DNA of 62,039 nucleotides from Nonomuraea longispora (GCF_004348345.1 NZ_SMJZ01000020.1:1-62039); one strand, 5' to 3'; shown: positions 16,669-25,618, numbered from the stretch's first letter. The notes: a model not told the origin generated them from the sequence alone. A program made the numbers and translations.

Positions 16669-18774
16669 CTACAGGCCGATCACGTGGCAGGTGGCCGTCA
16701 TCGTCTTGCCGGGATCGCTCTCCGAGGTGGCGGTGAGCTTGACCCTGGCCAGCCGGGCGCCACCGGAGTCGCGTACGGCGTTCACGGTGACGAGCTCGTG
16801 CTTGCCGAACGCGACGGAGGCCAGGACGTTCGGCAGCTGGACGGTCCAGCCCTTGCCCTGCACCTCGGCCTTGAGCCGGTAGACGTCGGCGTTCAGGTAG
16901 GCGCTGACGTCCTCGGGGTGCTGCCCCTGCGCGGGGGCGGCCCTGCCGGTGTTGAACAGCGGGAACTTGCAGGTGGACAGGTTCTTGCCGGTGGGGATGC
17001 CGGCGGCGGGCAGCACCTTGACGCCGCGCCGCTGCGGGCCGGAGCCGTCGAGCGAGCGGATGGCGACCGTGTACGACAGGGTGCCGTCGCGGCGGCGCTT
17101 GAGGTCGGTGACGTAGAAGTGCAGCCGGTTGGCCTCGTCCACGTACTCGTACTCGCTGCCGGAGTCGGTGCCGGCGTGGAAGAGGGCGTCGGAGAGCTGG
17201 CGGTAGTCGCCGATCGTGATGGGCACCTTGGTCCCGTCGGGCATGACGTAGTCGGTCATGCCGATGTCCTGCGGGTTGGCGTCGATCACCCACTCGAACG
17301 GCGCCCGGTCCTCGTTCTTGGTCTTGGCCAGCAGGACGCCGGAGTCGGGTGTGAAGGAGTCGGAGCCCATGCGGTCCACGACCTCGACCGTGTAGTTCTC
17401 GTAGCCGCCGCCGTCGCAGAGGGGGTCGGTGCGCGGGTCGCAGGCAGGGCTCTTGTCACCGGTGTCGAAGGAGACGTTGACGCCCGACAGCTCCTTCTTG
17501 CCCGGCTGGACCGCGCGGGCCAACACCTCGGCGGTGACCAGGCCAGACTCGTCGAGCGCCTCGCGTGACAGGCGCAGCACGTTCCGCTCGTCGATCATCT
17601 CCAGCTTGATCTTGTTGCGGAGCATGTGCTGGGCGCCCATGGACGCGCCGGCGGTCGGGGGGATCAGCCAGCGCGAGTGCGGGCCGCCGGGCCCGTTGAA
17701 GCTGCCGCGGCTGAGCATCTCCCACACGCCGGTGTACGCCCTGCGCGGCGGCACGCCGTACGGGTTGTTGTAGTTGTCGGCGATGCCCATGATGTGGCTG
17801 AGCTCGTGGGCGTAGACGGCCATGCCGGAGCTCTCGGCCTGCACCGAGTCGATGCCGAAGCGGGCGTTGGGCCAGAAGGTGGAGCCGGCCTGCCACGAGG
17901 TCCAGTCGACGTAGCGGGTGTCGACCCAGTTGGGCAGGGCGGCGTCCGGCGGGCCCCACTCGTCGGGCACGTCCTCTTTTGTCGGGAATTTCATCATCCC
18001 GAACTCCTGCCAGGTGGACGACTCGTCCTGGCCGGCGCTCAGGTAGAAGACGAAGTCGAACTGCTCGGCGGTCTTCTGTCCGACGTCGGCGATCCAGGCG
18101 GCGTTGCCCTCGGTGCGCAGGTTCCTGTTGCACGAGTCGCCCGCGGGGCACCCGTTGCCGCCCTGGAACTCCATGGCGTACTCGTGGTCCTTTCCCGACA
18201 TCATGTAGGGCCCGAACCCGGTCAGCTCCACGCCGTACCTGCCGCCCGAGTCCTCCATCCAGTACTCGTGGATGGTGTGTCCCTTGTTGAGCTTGTTCGG
18301 AGTGTTGAGGAAGTCCCGGTAGAACGTGGCCACCTCGTCACGGGGGATGTCGTGGGCCTCGGCGCTCGGGTTCCCGAAGATCGTCGAGCCTTGGGCCTGC
18401 GTCGCCACGAACGGCTGGTTGGGGTAGTCGAGCAGCACGAGCGCGCCCTTGAAGGTGCGCGTCGACCCCTTGACGGAGGGATCGGCCCAGTTGGTGCCGG
18501 GCGGCTTCTTGTAGTCCGCCCACGTCATGTGGTCGGGGTTCTTCCAGTTCTGCGGGTCGATGGGCTTGATGCCGCCGGGCGGGCGGGTGCGCCGGGCCTC
18601 GGCGTCGTCGGGTGCGTCGACCTGCCAGGGCTGGGTCTTCGGCCAGTGGTCCTGGCGCCAGGGGTACTCGGGATCGGTGGGGGGTGCTGCGGAAGCAGGG
18701 GTCGCCATGAGGCTCACCGGGATCATCACGATGATCGCGGGTAAACCCGTCAGCAGCTTCTTCAGGGCGTTCAC
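16669..18774 (-). CDS. secreted M6-family zinc metalloprotease (immune inhibitor A-like)
   Basis: 701 residues from the GTG at 18774. Residues 1-30 are a signal peptide (GLPAIIVMIPVSL ... ATPASA). The zinc site is AHELSHIMGI near residue 322 (HExxH), followed by GVWEMLSRGSFNGPGG with the Met-turn-like methionine, as in M6 proteases. The C-terminal ~300 residues look beta-rich, as expected for an accessory domain. It should be an extracellular protease used for protein scavenging or host/competitor interaction. The open frame extends far upstream of the GTG, but the extension is Arg/Ser-rich antisense sequence and lacks the signal peptide. Confidence 0.9.
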   Translation of the reverse strand: MNALKKLLTGLPAIIVMIPVSLMATPASAAPPTDPEYPWRQDHWPKTQPWQVDAPDDAEARRTRPPGGIKPIDPQNWKNPDHMTWADYKKPPGTNWADPSVKGSTRTFKGALVLLDYPNQPFVATQAQGSTIFGNPSAEAHDIPRDEVATFYRDFLNTPNKLNKGHTIHEYWMEDSGGRYGVELTGFGPYMMSGKDHEYAMEFQGGNGCPAGDSCNRNLRTEGNAAWIADVGQKTAEQFDFVFYLSAGQDESSTWQEFGMMKFPTKEDVPDEWGPPDAALPNWVDTRYVDWTSWQAGSTFWPNARFGIDSVQAESSGMAVYAHELSHIMGIADNYNNPYGVPPRRAYTGVWEMLSRGSFNGPGGPHSRWLIPPTAGASMGAQHMLRNKIKLEMIDERNVLRLSREALDESGLVTAEVLARAVQPGKKELSGVNVSFDTGDKSPACDPRTDPLCDGGGYENYTVEVVDRMGSDSFTPDSGVLLAKTKNEDRAPFEWVIDANPQDIGMTDYVMPDGTKVPITIGDYRQLSDALFHAGTDSGSEYEYVDEANRLHFYVTDLKRRRDGTLSYTVAIRSLDGSGPQRRGVKVLPAAGIPTGKNLSTCKFPLFNTGRAAPAQGQHPEDVSAYLNADVYRLKAEVQGKGWTVQLPNVLASVAFGKHELVTVNAVRDSGGARLARVKLTATSESDPGKTMTATCHVIGL

Positions 18775-18879
18775 GGATTGACGGTATAGAGGGAATTGTC
18801 GGAGATCAACGATCAGACGACTGCCGTTGGGCGACTTCGCCGACCGAGCGATTCGCACTGTTCGTCCTGATTGCGGGCA

Positions 18880-18885
18880 TATACT
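18880..18885 (+). promoter_or_regulatory. -10-like hexamer TATACT
   Basis: TATACT is a near-consensus -10 element in the 157-base spacer between the protease and amidohydrolase-like genes, 46 bases before the ATG at 18932. A -35 at correct spacing is not obvious. Confidence 0.4.
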
Positions 18886-18931
18886 GCCTTCACGTTTAAT
18901 GCCTGGAGGGGAAGTCTCGCCAGGAGTCCTG

Positions 18932-19963
18932 ATGCCGTCTGCCGAACGTGCCGGTCCAGCCCTGGGCAGGCGCGCGCCCGCCGCCGTCCTCCTCCACTCC
19001 GCCCCGCTCGTCGTGCCCGTCAGCACCGGGCCCGTCCGCGACGGCGCCGTGGTGACCAAGGGCGAGCGGGTGCTCGCGGTCGGCCCGCGAGCGGAGCTGC
19101 TCGCCTCCCACCCTGCCGCGGAGGAGTTCCGGTGGCCGGGGATGATCGTCGCGGGCCTGGTCGACGCGTGCTCCGCCGGCCCGTCGGACGTCCCGGGGGT
19201 GACCGCGCGGGGCGGCGTGCTCTCCGACCTGGCCGACGGCCCGGCGCTGCCCGGGATCTCGTACGTCGAGGTGACCAGCGCCGGCGAGGAGGAGTGGGAG
19301 GAGCACGACAGGGACGCGGTCATCACCGCCATCCGCGAGGTGGACCGGCCGCCCTGCGTGGTGGGGATCGCCGCCCACGCCCGCGACCCGCAGGTGCTGG
19401 AGGACGTGGCCGTGCTGGCCAGGACGTTCGGGCTGCGGCTGCTGGTCCGCCTGGACCGCCACTCCCCCGCCGAGCTGGACGAGGCCGGGGTGCTCGGCCC
19501 GCTGTGCCACGTCGCGAGCGCCAGGTCGCTGGACCCGGGCGAGCGCAAGCTGCTGCGGCTACGCGGGACCGCCGTGGCGCTCTGCCCGCCGGAGCCGTCA
19601 CAGGTGCAGGACGTGCTGGCCCTGCTCGACGAGGGCAACACCGTAGCCTTCGGCAGTTGCGCCCCGCCCGGCACACCGCCGACCGGGCCGCTGGGGCTGG
19701 CCGGGGCGATCAGGAGCGAGGCGAGGAAGCTCGGCCCGCGGCCCAAGGAGCTCGACCGCCGGCTGGTCGAGGCCGCCACTCTGGGCGGCGCCGCAGCGCT
19801 GGGCATGGACGGGGGCAGGGGCAGGATCGGGTCGCTGGCCGCCGGCGCCCGCGCCGACTTCGCCGTCTTCGACGCCCGCGGACGTTACCCGTACGCGGCC
19901 CTGCTCTCCCAGCCGCCCTGTCTCGGCACCGTCGTCGGCGGCGTGATCACCCGCGGGCACTGA
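18932..19963 (+). CDS. amidohydrolase-superfamily protein lacking the HxH metal motif
   Basis: 343 residues. The ATG at 18932 is chosen because CCAGGAGTCC lies directly upstream; longer in-frame starts have no such site. The order of elements is that of cytosine deaminase/TrzN-type amidohydrolases: an N-terminal beta-sandwich piece (PVSTGPVRDGAVVTKGERVL), a barrel, and the C-terminal GRIGSLAAGARADFAVFDAR. The usual metal-binding PGxVNAHxH strand reads here AGLVDACSAGPS, with no HxH. A later ALCPPEPSQVQD stretch sits where active members have catalytic His/Asp. It may be a pseudoenzyme or bind a different ligand. Confidence 0.82.
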   Translation: MPSAERAGPALGRRAPAAVLLHSAPLVVPVSTGPVRDGAVVTKGERVLAVGPRAELLASHPAAEEFRWPGMIVAGLVDACSAGPSDVPGVTARGGVLSDLADGPALPGISYVEVTSAGEEEWEEHDRDAVITAIREVDRPPCVVGIAAHARDPQVLEDVAVLARTFGLRLLVRLDRHSPAELDEAGVLGPLCHVASARSLDPGERKLLRLRGTAVALCPPEPSQVQDVLALLDEGNTVAFGSCAPPGTPPTGPLGLAGAIRSEARKLGPRPKELDRRLVEAATLGGAAALGMDGGRGRIGSLAAGARADFAVFDARGRYPYAALLSQPPCLGTVVGGVITRGH

Positions 19964-19972
19964 ACCGCCGGC

Positions 19973-20392
19973 TCACCTGAACTGGGCGTCCACCAGGCGG
20001 AGCAGCCCTCGCAACCGCTCGCGCTGCTCCTTCGACAACACCGCGAACAACTCCTCGCCCGCCTGCCCGCGCGCCTCGCGCGCCCGCTCGGCCAGGTCGC
20101 GTCCCTCCGGCGTGATGACGACCAGTGTGGAGCGGCGGTTGGCCGGATCGACCTGCCTGAGCGCCAGGCCCGACTCCTCCAGCGCGTCGACGACGGGCGT
20201 GAGCGAACGCGGCACGATCCGCAGCTCGTCGGCGAGGTGCACCATCCGCAGCGGCCGTTCGGCGTCGGCCAGCACCCGCAGCGCCCGCGCCTGACCGGGG
20301 CTGAGCCCGAGCGGCTCCAACCGGCGCGCGTAGCCGTGCCGGAGCCGCCTGCCGACGAGCTGGAAGAGCTCCGCGAGCTCCGTGTCTGCCAT
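19973..20392 (-). CDS. MarR-family transcriptional regulator
   Basis: 139 residues with the MarR winged helix: LSPGQARALRVLADA (helix 2-3), MVHLADELRIVPRSLTPVVD (recognition helix) and the wing RQVDPANRRSTLVVITPEG. MarR proteins bind as dimers to palindromes and are released by small ligands. It is divergent from an ABC exporter with 69 bases between the starts, the usual arrangement for repressor control of a drug-efflux gene. Confidence 0.95.
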   Translation of the reverse strand: MADTELAELFQLVGRRLRHGYARRLEPLGLSPGQARALRVLADAERPLRMVHLADELRIVPRSLTPVVDALEESGLALRQVDPANRRSTLVVITPEGRDLAERAREARGQAGEELFAVLSKEQRERLRGLLRLVDAQFR

Positions 20393-20418
20393 ACCGACAA
20401 GCTTAACGGGAACAACTA

Positions 20419-20443
20419 TGAGCTAACCTCTGTTTGAGCTGAC
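20419..20443. promoter_or_regulatory. candidate MarR operator (repeat pair)
   Basis: TGAGCTAAC (20419-20427) and TGAGCTGAC (20435-20443) are near-identical direct repeats 16 bases apart (start to start) in the AT-richer divergent spacer. Within them AGCTAAC and GTT..AGCT also form a loose inverted pair. The position is right for control of both genes. Confidence 0.4.
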
Positions 20444-20461
20444 ATCAGAAAGGAGTCTCCC

Positions 20462-22195
20462 TTGGCGGACGAACCACGCGCGCCGCTCGGGCGCATCGCC
20501 GCACTGTTCCGCGCCTATCGCGGCCGCCTCGCCATGGTGGGCCTGTTCATCCTGCTGTCGTCCCTGGTGTCGCTGGCCTCGCCGTTCCTTTTGCGCGAGG
20601 TTCTCGACGTGGCCATCCCGTCGAAGGACACCGGGCTGCTCGCGCTGCTGGCCCTCGGCATGATCCTCGTGGCGGTCGCGACCAGCGTCTTCGACGTGCT
20701 GCAGACGCTGATCTCGACCACGGTCGGCCAGCGCGTGATGCACGACCTGCGCATCGCGGTCTACGGGCACCTGCAGCGCATGTCGCCGGCGTTCTTCACC
20801 CGTACGAGGACCGGCGAGGTGCAGTCGCGCATCGCCAACGACATCGGTGGCATGCAGGCGGTGGTCACCTCGGCAGCCACCTCGATCATCTCCAACCTCA
20901 CCACCGTGATCGCCACCGTCGCCGCGATGCTCGCGCTCGACTGGCGGCTGACGGCGATCTCGCTCCTGCTGCTGCCGGTGTTCGTGTGGATCAGCCGCAG
21001 GGTGGGCGCGGAGCGCAGGCGCATCACCGCCGAGCGGCAGCGCAAGCTGGCCGGCATGGCCTCCATGGTGCAGGAGTCACTGTCGATCAGTGGCATCATG
21101 CTCGGCCGCACCATGGGCCGCTCGGACCAGCTCACCGAACGTTTCCGCAAGGCCTCCGACGAGCTGGCCGACATCGGCGTGCGGTCGGGCATGGCCGGAC
21201 GCTGGCGGCAGTCGTCGATCCAGATCGTCATGGCCGCCATGCCCGCAGTGACCTACTGGGCCGTGGGTCACACCGGCGTCATCTCGGTGGGCACGCTGGT
21301 GGCGTTCACGACGTTGCAGACCCGCCTGTTCCGCCCGGCGGTGTCGCTGCTGCGGCTGGGCGTCGAGGTGCAGAGCTCGCTGGCGCTGTTCGGGCGGATC
21401 TTCGAATATCTGGACCTGCCGGTGGACATCCATCCGGGCACGCGCACGCTCACCGGCGTACGCGGGGAGGTGCGCTTCGAGAATGTCGGCTTCTCCTACG
21501 GCGACGCGCCCACGCTCACCGACGTGGACATCACCGTCCCGGCCGGCTCGTCCCTGGCGATCGTGGGCGAGACGGGCTCGGGCAAGACCACCCTCAGCTA
21601 CCTGCTGCCCAGGCTCTACGACGTGACCGGCGGGCGGGTCACGATCGACGGTGTGGACGTGCGGGAGCTGACGTTCGAGACGCTGAGCGACGCGGTGGGC
21701 GTGGTGTCGCAGGAGACGCACCTGTTCCACGCCACTGTCGCCGACAACCTGCGCTTCGCCCGGCCGTCCGCCACGGACGAGGAGCTGGAGGAGGCCGCGC
21801 GGGCCGCCCGCATCCACGACCACATCGCCACGCTGCCCGACGGTTACGACACGCTCGTGGGCGAGCGCGGCTACCGCTTCTCCGGCGGTGAGAAGCAGCG
21901 CCTGGCCATCGCCCGCACCCTGCTGCGCGACCCGCCGGTGCTCGTCCTCGACGAGGCGACGAGCGCCCTCGACACGCGGACCGAACGGGCCGTGCAGGAG
22001 GCGCTCGACGCCCTCGCCCGGGGCCGCACCACGATCACGATCGCCCACCGCCTGTCCACGGTTCGCGACGCGGACCAGATCGTCGTGCTCGACCACGGCC
22101 GCGTCGTCGAGCGCGGCACCCATGAGGAGCTGATGGCCCGCGCCGGCCACTACGCCGCCCTCGTCAGCCGGGACCGCCCGCTCGAACTCGCCTGA
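20462..22195 (+). CDS. ABC exporter with fused permease and ATPase domains
   Basis: 577 residues with a TTG start after AAAGGAG. Residues ~15-310 are a six-helix type I exporter domain (LAMVGLFILLSSLVSLASPF is helix 1). The ATPase domain has Walker [10 protein letters not shown] (~369), signature FSGGEKQR (~472), Walker B VLVLDEATSALD (~492) and the switch His in TIAHRLST. A half-transporter with no partner ABC gene beside it, so probably a homodimer. The substrate is unknown; the divergent MarR regulator suggests xenobiotic export. Confidence 0.94.
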   Translation: MADEPRAPLGRIAALFRAYRGRLAMVGLFILLSSLVSLASPFLLREVLDVAIPSKDTGLLALLALGMILVAVATSVFDVLQTLISTTVGQRVMHDLRIAVYGHLQRMSPAFFTRTRTGEVQSRIANDIGGMQAVVTSAATSIISNLTTVIATVAAMLALDWRLTAISLLLLPVFVWISRRVGAERRRITAERQRKLAGMASMVQESLSISGIMLGRTMGRSDQLTERFRKASDELADIGVRSGMAGRWRQSSIQIVMAAMPAVTYWAVGHTGVISVGTLVAFTTLQTRLFRPAVSLLRLGVEVQSSLALFGRIFEYLDLPVDIHPGTRTLTGVRGEVRFENVGFSYGDAPTLTDVDITVPAGSSLAIVGETGSGKTTLSYLLPRLYDVTGGRVTIDGVDVRELTFETLSDAVGVVSQETHLFHATVADNLRFARPSATDEELEEAARAARIHDHIATLPDGYDTLVGERGYRFSGGEKQRLAIARTLLRDPPVLVLDEATSALDTRTERAVQEALDALARGRTTITIAHRLSTVRDADQIVVLDHGRVVERGTHEELMARAGHYAALVSRDRPLELA

Positions 22196-22298
22196 ACAAC
22201 CCAAACAGTGTCTTGCCTCACATTCCGGTCTGATCGGAATCCGCCTCCCGGAACGCCGTGTTCAATCCCCCGGATCATCGTCAAGGCAAGGATCGTTC

Positions 22299-23552
22299 GT
22301 GTCTCCCTCCTCCCCCACGTTCAGGGCCCTGCGTCACCACAATTACCGGCTCTGGGCGGGAGCCGACATCGTCTCCGTGACCGGCACATGGATGCAGGTG
22401 CTCGGCGTCAACTGGCTCATCCTCACGCTGACGGGCTCGGCGACCAGCGTCGGGCTGAGCCTCGTCATGCAGGCGCTGCCGACCGTGCTGCTGGGCATGT
22501 GGGGCGGAGCGCTGGCCGACCGCCTGCCGAGCCGGCCCGTGGTGATCGTCGCGCAGCTCGCGCACGCCGCGCTCGCGGCCACGCTGGCCGTGATCGCCCT
22601 GACCGGCGCTGAGTCCGTACTGCCGATCTACGGGGTGGCGCTGGCCGGGGGCGTGGTCACCGCGCTGGGCGGGCCCGCGCTCGGCCGGTTCGGCGCCCAG
22701 GTGGTGCCGCCCGCCGACCTGCCCAACGCGATGGCCCTGGGCTCCATCCTCAGCTCCGCCGGCCGCATCCTGGGCATGAGCCTGGCGGGGGCGCTGCTCC
22801 CGTTCACCGGCAACGGCGGGCTCTTCGTGATCAACGCGGCCAGCTTCTTCGTGGTGATCGCGGCGGTGGCGGCCATGCGCCGCGCCGAGTTCCACCCGCT
22901 GGCCACCGCAGAGCGGCAGGCCGGCGCCGTACGCGACGGCCTGCGGTACGTGCTGCGCACGCCGTGGCTGCTCGTGGTGCTGGCGCTCTGGTTCGTCTCG
23001 GGCAGCGTGGGCCGCAACTTCCAGGTCACCATGGCGGCCATGAGCGCCGGCCCTCTGGACGCGGGCGCCGGCGGCTACGGGCTGCTGTCCACCGTGTTCG
23101 CCGTCGGCACGGTGCTCGGCGGCTTCGTGGCCGCCTCCCGGCCCCACCTGACGATCCGGCTGCTGCTGGTCACGGCGTTCGTGACAGGGGTCGCGCAGGC
23201 GGTGAGCGGGCTGATGCCGGAGTTGTGGACGTTCGCGGCCCTGATGTTGCCGATCGCGGCGGGCGCGGTGACCGTCGACACCACCGTCTCGGCGCGGGCG
23301 CAGCTCGACAGCCCCGAGCCGATGCGCGGCCGGATCATCGCGGCGCTGTCGATCGTCAGCGCGGGGGCGGGCGCGCTCGGCGGGCCCCTGCTCGGCCGGC
23401 TCAGCGACACCATGGGGCCCAGGGCCGCCCTGGAGATCGGCGGGGTGGCCTGCGTGGCGGCGACGCTGCTCGCCGCGGCGGCGCTGGCCCGGCTGTCGGG
23501 CCGGACGATCAGACAGGCCGCCGGGCTGCGGCCGCGGCTGGAGAACGCCTGA
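22299..23552 (+). CDS. MFS transporter (EntS-like exporter)
   Basis: 417 residues, about eleven to twelve membrane helices. The N-terminus FRALRHHNYRLWAGADIVS and the motif GMWGGALADRLPSRPVV between helices 2 and 3 (the MFS motif A form GxxADRxxxR) are typical of the EntS/multidrug family that exports siderophores or drugs. GTG start. It follows the ABC exporter by about 100 bases and may belong to the same efflux locus. No siderophore genes are in the window. Confidence 0.92.
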   Translation: MSPSSPTFRALRHHNYRLWAGADIVSVTGTWMQVLGVNWLILTLTGSATSVGLSLVMQALPTVLLGMWGGALADRLPSRPVVIVAQLAHAALAATLAVIALTGAESVLPIYGVALAGGVVTALGGPALGRFGAQVVPPADLPNAMALGSILSSAGRILGMSLAGALLPFTGNGGLFVINAASFFVVIAAVAAMRRAEFHPLATAERQAGAVRDGLRYVLRTPWLLVVLALWFVSGSVGRNFQVTMAAMSAGPLDAGAGGYGLLSTVFAVGTVLGGFVAASRPHLTIRLLLVTAFVTGVAQAVSGLMPELWTFAALMLPIAAGAVTVDTTVSARAQLDSPEPMRGRIIAALSIVSAGAGALGGPLLGRLSDTMGPRAALEIGGVACVAATLLAAAALARLSGRTIRQAAGLRPRLENA

Positions 23553-23597
23553 CCGTCCTGGCAAAAATCCGGATCGCTCCACTTGCCTACATCTTCT

Positions 23598-23639
23598 GAT
23601 GGAGTTAACCTATAACTGCAGTTGGAGGTTAGCTCCATC
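23598..23639. promoter_or_regulatory. large operator-like palindrome upstream of hsp20
   Basis: GATGGAGTTAACC (23598-23610) and GGTTAGCTCCATC (23627-23639) are inverted copies differing at one position, with a 16-base spacer. The spacer holds a second perfect palindrome, AACTGCAGTT (23614-23623). The element ends 26 bases before the hsp20 start. A MerR-family gene lies two genes along, so control by that protein is the natural inference. The sequence is not the HAIR element of HspR. Confidence 0.65.
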
Positions 23640-23665
23640 GAGAGAAGCAATGAGGAGGTTCAGAA

Positions 23666-24097
23666 ATGCTCTTGACCTCAATCGACCCGTTCTTCCAGGA
23701 GTTCGAGCGGCAGTTCAGCCGGCTCGCCGGCCGGACCTTCGACAACGGCAGCGCCGTGATGCCCATGGACGGGCTGCGCCGCGACGACGATGTGCTGCTC
23801 CGCTTCGATCTCCCCGGCATCGACCCCGAATCCATCGAGGTCACGGTCGACCGCGGGGTGCTGAGCGTGAGCGCCCGCCGCGAGGAGGAGATCGGGGAGA
23901 ACGAGCGGCAGTTCGTCCGCGAGCGCCCGATGGGCTCCTTCACCCGCCGCGTCTACCTGTCCGAGCACCTCGACAGCGAGAAGATCGACGCGGGCTACGC
24001 CAACGGCGTGCTGACCGTCCGCATCCCGGTGGTCGAGCGGGCCAGGCCTCGCAAGGTGGAGATCCAGCGAGGTGAGACGAGGGCCATCAAGGCCTGA
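23666..24097 (+). CDS. Hsp20/alpha-crystallin small heat-shock protein
   Basis: 143 residues; ATP-independent holdase that binds unfolding proteins and forms oligomers. The alpha-crystallin domain spans about 38-130, with FDLPGIDPESIEVTVDRGVL, the REEEIGENERQFVRERP strand region and the closing GVLTVRIPV motif. GAGGAGG lies eight bases before the ATG. It is cotranscribed with the merR gene 53 bases downstream and preceded by a nested palindrome. Confidence 0.96.
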   Translation: MLLTSIDPFFQEFERQFSRLAGRTFDNGSAVMPMDGLRRDDDVLLRFDLPGIDPESIEVTVDRGVLSVSARREEEIGENERQFVRERPMGSFTRRVYLSEHLDSEKIDAGYANGVLTVRIPVVERARPRKVEIQRGETRAIKA

Positions 24098-24150
24098 CAC
24101 GCGGTCCGGGGGCGGGCTCCCCGGCCCGCTCCCGGATCACGAGGAGGGCC

Positions 24151-24468
24151 ATGATGTCCGAGCTTCCTTTCGACGACGAACACGCGCCGCTCTACTCCCT
24201 CGGGCAGGTGGCGGAGATGCTCCAGGTCCAGCACGCCTTCCTGCGGCGGCTCGACCAGCACGACGTCATCAGCCCGAGCCGTTCCAGCGGCGGGCAGCGG
24301 CGTTATTCCCGCCGCGACATCACGATCGTCCAACATGTCACCCGCATGACGGAAGAGGGCATGACGCTCATCGCCATCCGCCGCATCCTGGAGCTCGAAC
24401 GCGAGCTCGCCGACGTGCGCCGGCAGCTCGACGAGACCCGTTCCCGGCTGAACGGCGAGCGGCGGTGA
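24151..24468 (+). CDS. MerR-family regulator (HspR-like)
   Basis: 105 residues. The winged helix at ~14-80 has YSLGQVAEMLQVQHAFLRRL and RRYSRRDITIVQHVTRMTEEG, followed by a leucine-rich dimerisation helix (AIRRILELERELADVRRQL). There is no effector domain, as in HspR, which represses heat-shock genes together with DnaK. Two start codons in tandem (24151, 24154) follow GAGGAGG. It probably autoregulates the hsp20-merR unit through the palindrome at 23598. Confidence 0.9.
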   Translation: MMSELPFDDEHAPLYSLGQVAEMLQVQHAFLRRLDQHDVISPSRSSGGQRRYSRRDITIVQHVTRMTEEGMTLIAIRRILELERELADVRRQLDETRSRLNGERR

Positions 24469-24486
24469 CGTGACGCCCGCCTCCCG

Positions 24487-24519
24487 GGGCGGTCCGTAAA
24501 GGAGCATTCCGGACCGCCC
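24487..24519 (+). terminator. hairpin terminator after merR
   Basis: Perfect 10-bp stem GGGCGGTCCG / CGGACCGCCC with a 13-base loop, 18 bases after the merR stop; it closes the heat-shock operon before the DUF5709 gene. Confidence 0.7.
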
Positions 24520-24537
24520 GCCGGGTAGGGGCTGAGT

Positions 24538-24861
24538 ATGACCGAACAACCTCCGGACCGATACGGCTACGCCGACGAACAGGAGATCGAGGTCGAGGAG
24601 TGGACCGACGACCTCGGTCTGCACCACGAGGTCGTCGGGGACGACCCTCAGCACAGAGACACGCTCGACGAGCGGCTGCGGCGGGAGGCGCCGTCACGGC
24701 TCCACGGGCCCCGGCCCCGGCATCGGCTGACCCAGCCGGACGAGGGGCTCGGACCCGACACGGACGACGAGGAACTCGGTGGGGACCGGAGCGGCGACAC
24801 CGACGACCTCTCGGCGGAGGAACGCGCCGTCCGCATCGACCTCGACGAGGACCTCCCCTGA
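24538..24861 (+). CDS. DUF5709 family protein
   Basis: 107 residues, very acidic and without hydrophobic segments. The pattern DTLDERLRREAP, LTQPDEGLGPDTDDEELG and LSAEERAVRIDLDED is that of the actinobacterial DUF5709 family, which has no known function and is predicted to be largely disordered. It sits right after the hsp20-merR unit, so a stress-linked expression is possible but unproven. Confidence 0.85.
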   Translation: MTEQPPDRYGYADEQEIEVEEWTDDLGLHHEVVGDDPQHRDTLDERLRREAPSRLHGPRPRHRLTQPDEGLGPDTDDEELGGDRSGDTDDLSAEERAVRIDLDEDLP

Positions 24862-24882
24862 GACGGAAGGCGGCGTTCCGGG

Positions 24883-25536
24883 TCAGGCGAGACGGTGCAG
24901 GACGGGCAGCAGGGCGTGCAAGTCGCCGGCGACCACGTCTGCGGCGGCAGCCTGCGGGCGTTCGGCGTGCAGGTGGCCCCATGGGCCGCGCCTGAGCAGC
25001 GCGGTCCGCATGCCGGCCGTCCTGGCCGGCAGCACGTCGTTGTCGAGCCGGTCGCCGACGTAGAGAATCTCGGCGGGCTCGCGGCCCGCGACCGCGGCGA
25101 CCTTGGCGAAGAAACCGGGCTCCGGCTTGGCGACCCCCCACCCGTCGGAGGTGTGCACGGAGTCGGCGGGCAGATCCATGGCGACGAGCGCGTCATAGGC
25201 GCGCTCCGGCTGGTTGCCCGCGATGACCACCTGGTATCCGGCCCCTCGGATGGCCGCCAGAGCCTCGCGCACGTCGGGGTAGAGGTCATCGGCGTCGAAG
25301 GTGTTGCGCATGCCATGGGGGTCGTCGCGCTCCCATGCGGCTTCCTCCCGGGCGAGGTCGAAACCGGGGCGTACGAGCTCGAAGGCGTCACTGTGCGGAC
25401 GGTCCAGCGCGGCCATCCCCCCGAGCGCGCCCATCAGCGTGAACGGGCTGACGCCCAGCCGTTCGGCCCAGCGCGACCAGATGCGCGTCTCGCTGATCAG
25501 CGTCTCGCCGACGTCGAACACCACAGTCTTGATCAT
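24883..25536 (-). CDS. HAD-superfamily hydrolase
   Basis: 217 residues from the ATG at 25536 (GGGGGG upstream). HAD motif I is FDVGET: the first Asp is present, but the second Asp of DxD is replaced by Gly-Glu, a variant seen in some HAD phosphatases. Motif II lies in QVVIAGN, the motif III Lys in AKPEPGFF, and motif IV in YVGDRLDND. A helical cap follows motif I. It probably acts on a small phosphorylated metabolite; the substrate is unknown. It lies 82 bases downstream of hrpA on the same strand. Confidence 0.88.
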   Translation of the reverse strand: MIKTVVFDVGETLISETRIWSRWAERLGVSPFTLMGALGGMAALDRPHSDAFELVRPGFDLAREEAAWERDDPHGMRNTFDADDLYPDVREALAAIRGAGYQVVIAGNQPERAYDALVAMDLPADSVHTSDGWGVAKPEPGFFAKVAAVAGREPAEILYVGDRLDNDVLPARTAGMRTALLRRGPWGHLHAERPQAAAADVVAGDLHALLPVLHRLA

Positions 25537-25618
25537 CGAACCCCCCGTTGCGCCACATAGACCACGGACCACGTCAGAGGGGATTTTTCCATGGATACGT
25601 AGCGTGGCACATGCGGCA

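Noticed and set aside
18775..19806. N-terminal extension of the M6 protease frame
   Set aside because: Antisense to the amidohydrolase-like gene, Ser/Arg-rich, and it would bury the signal peptide.
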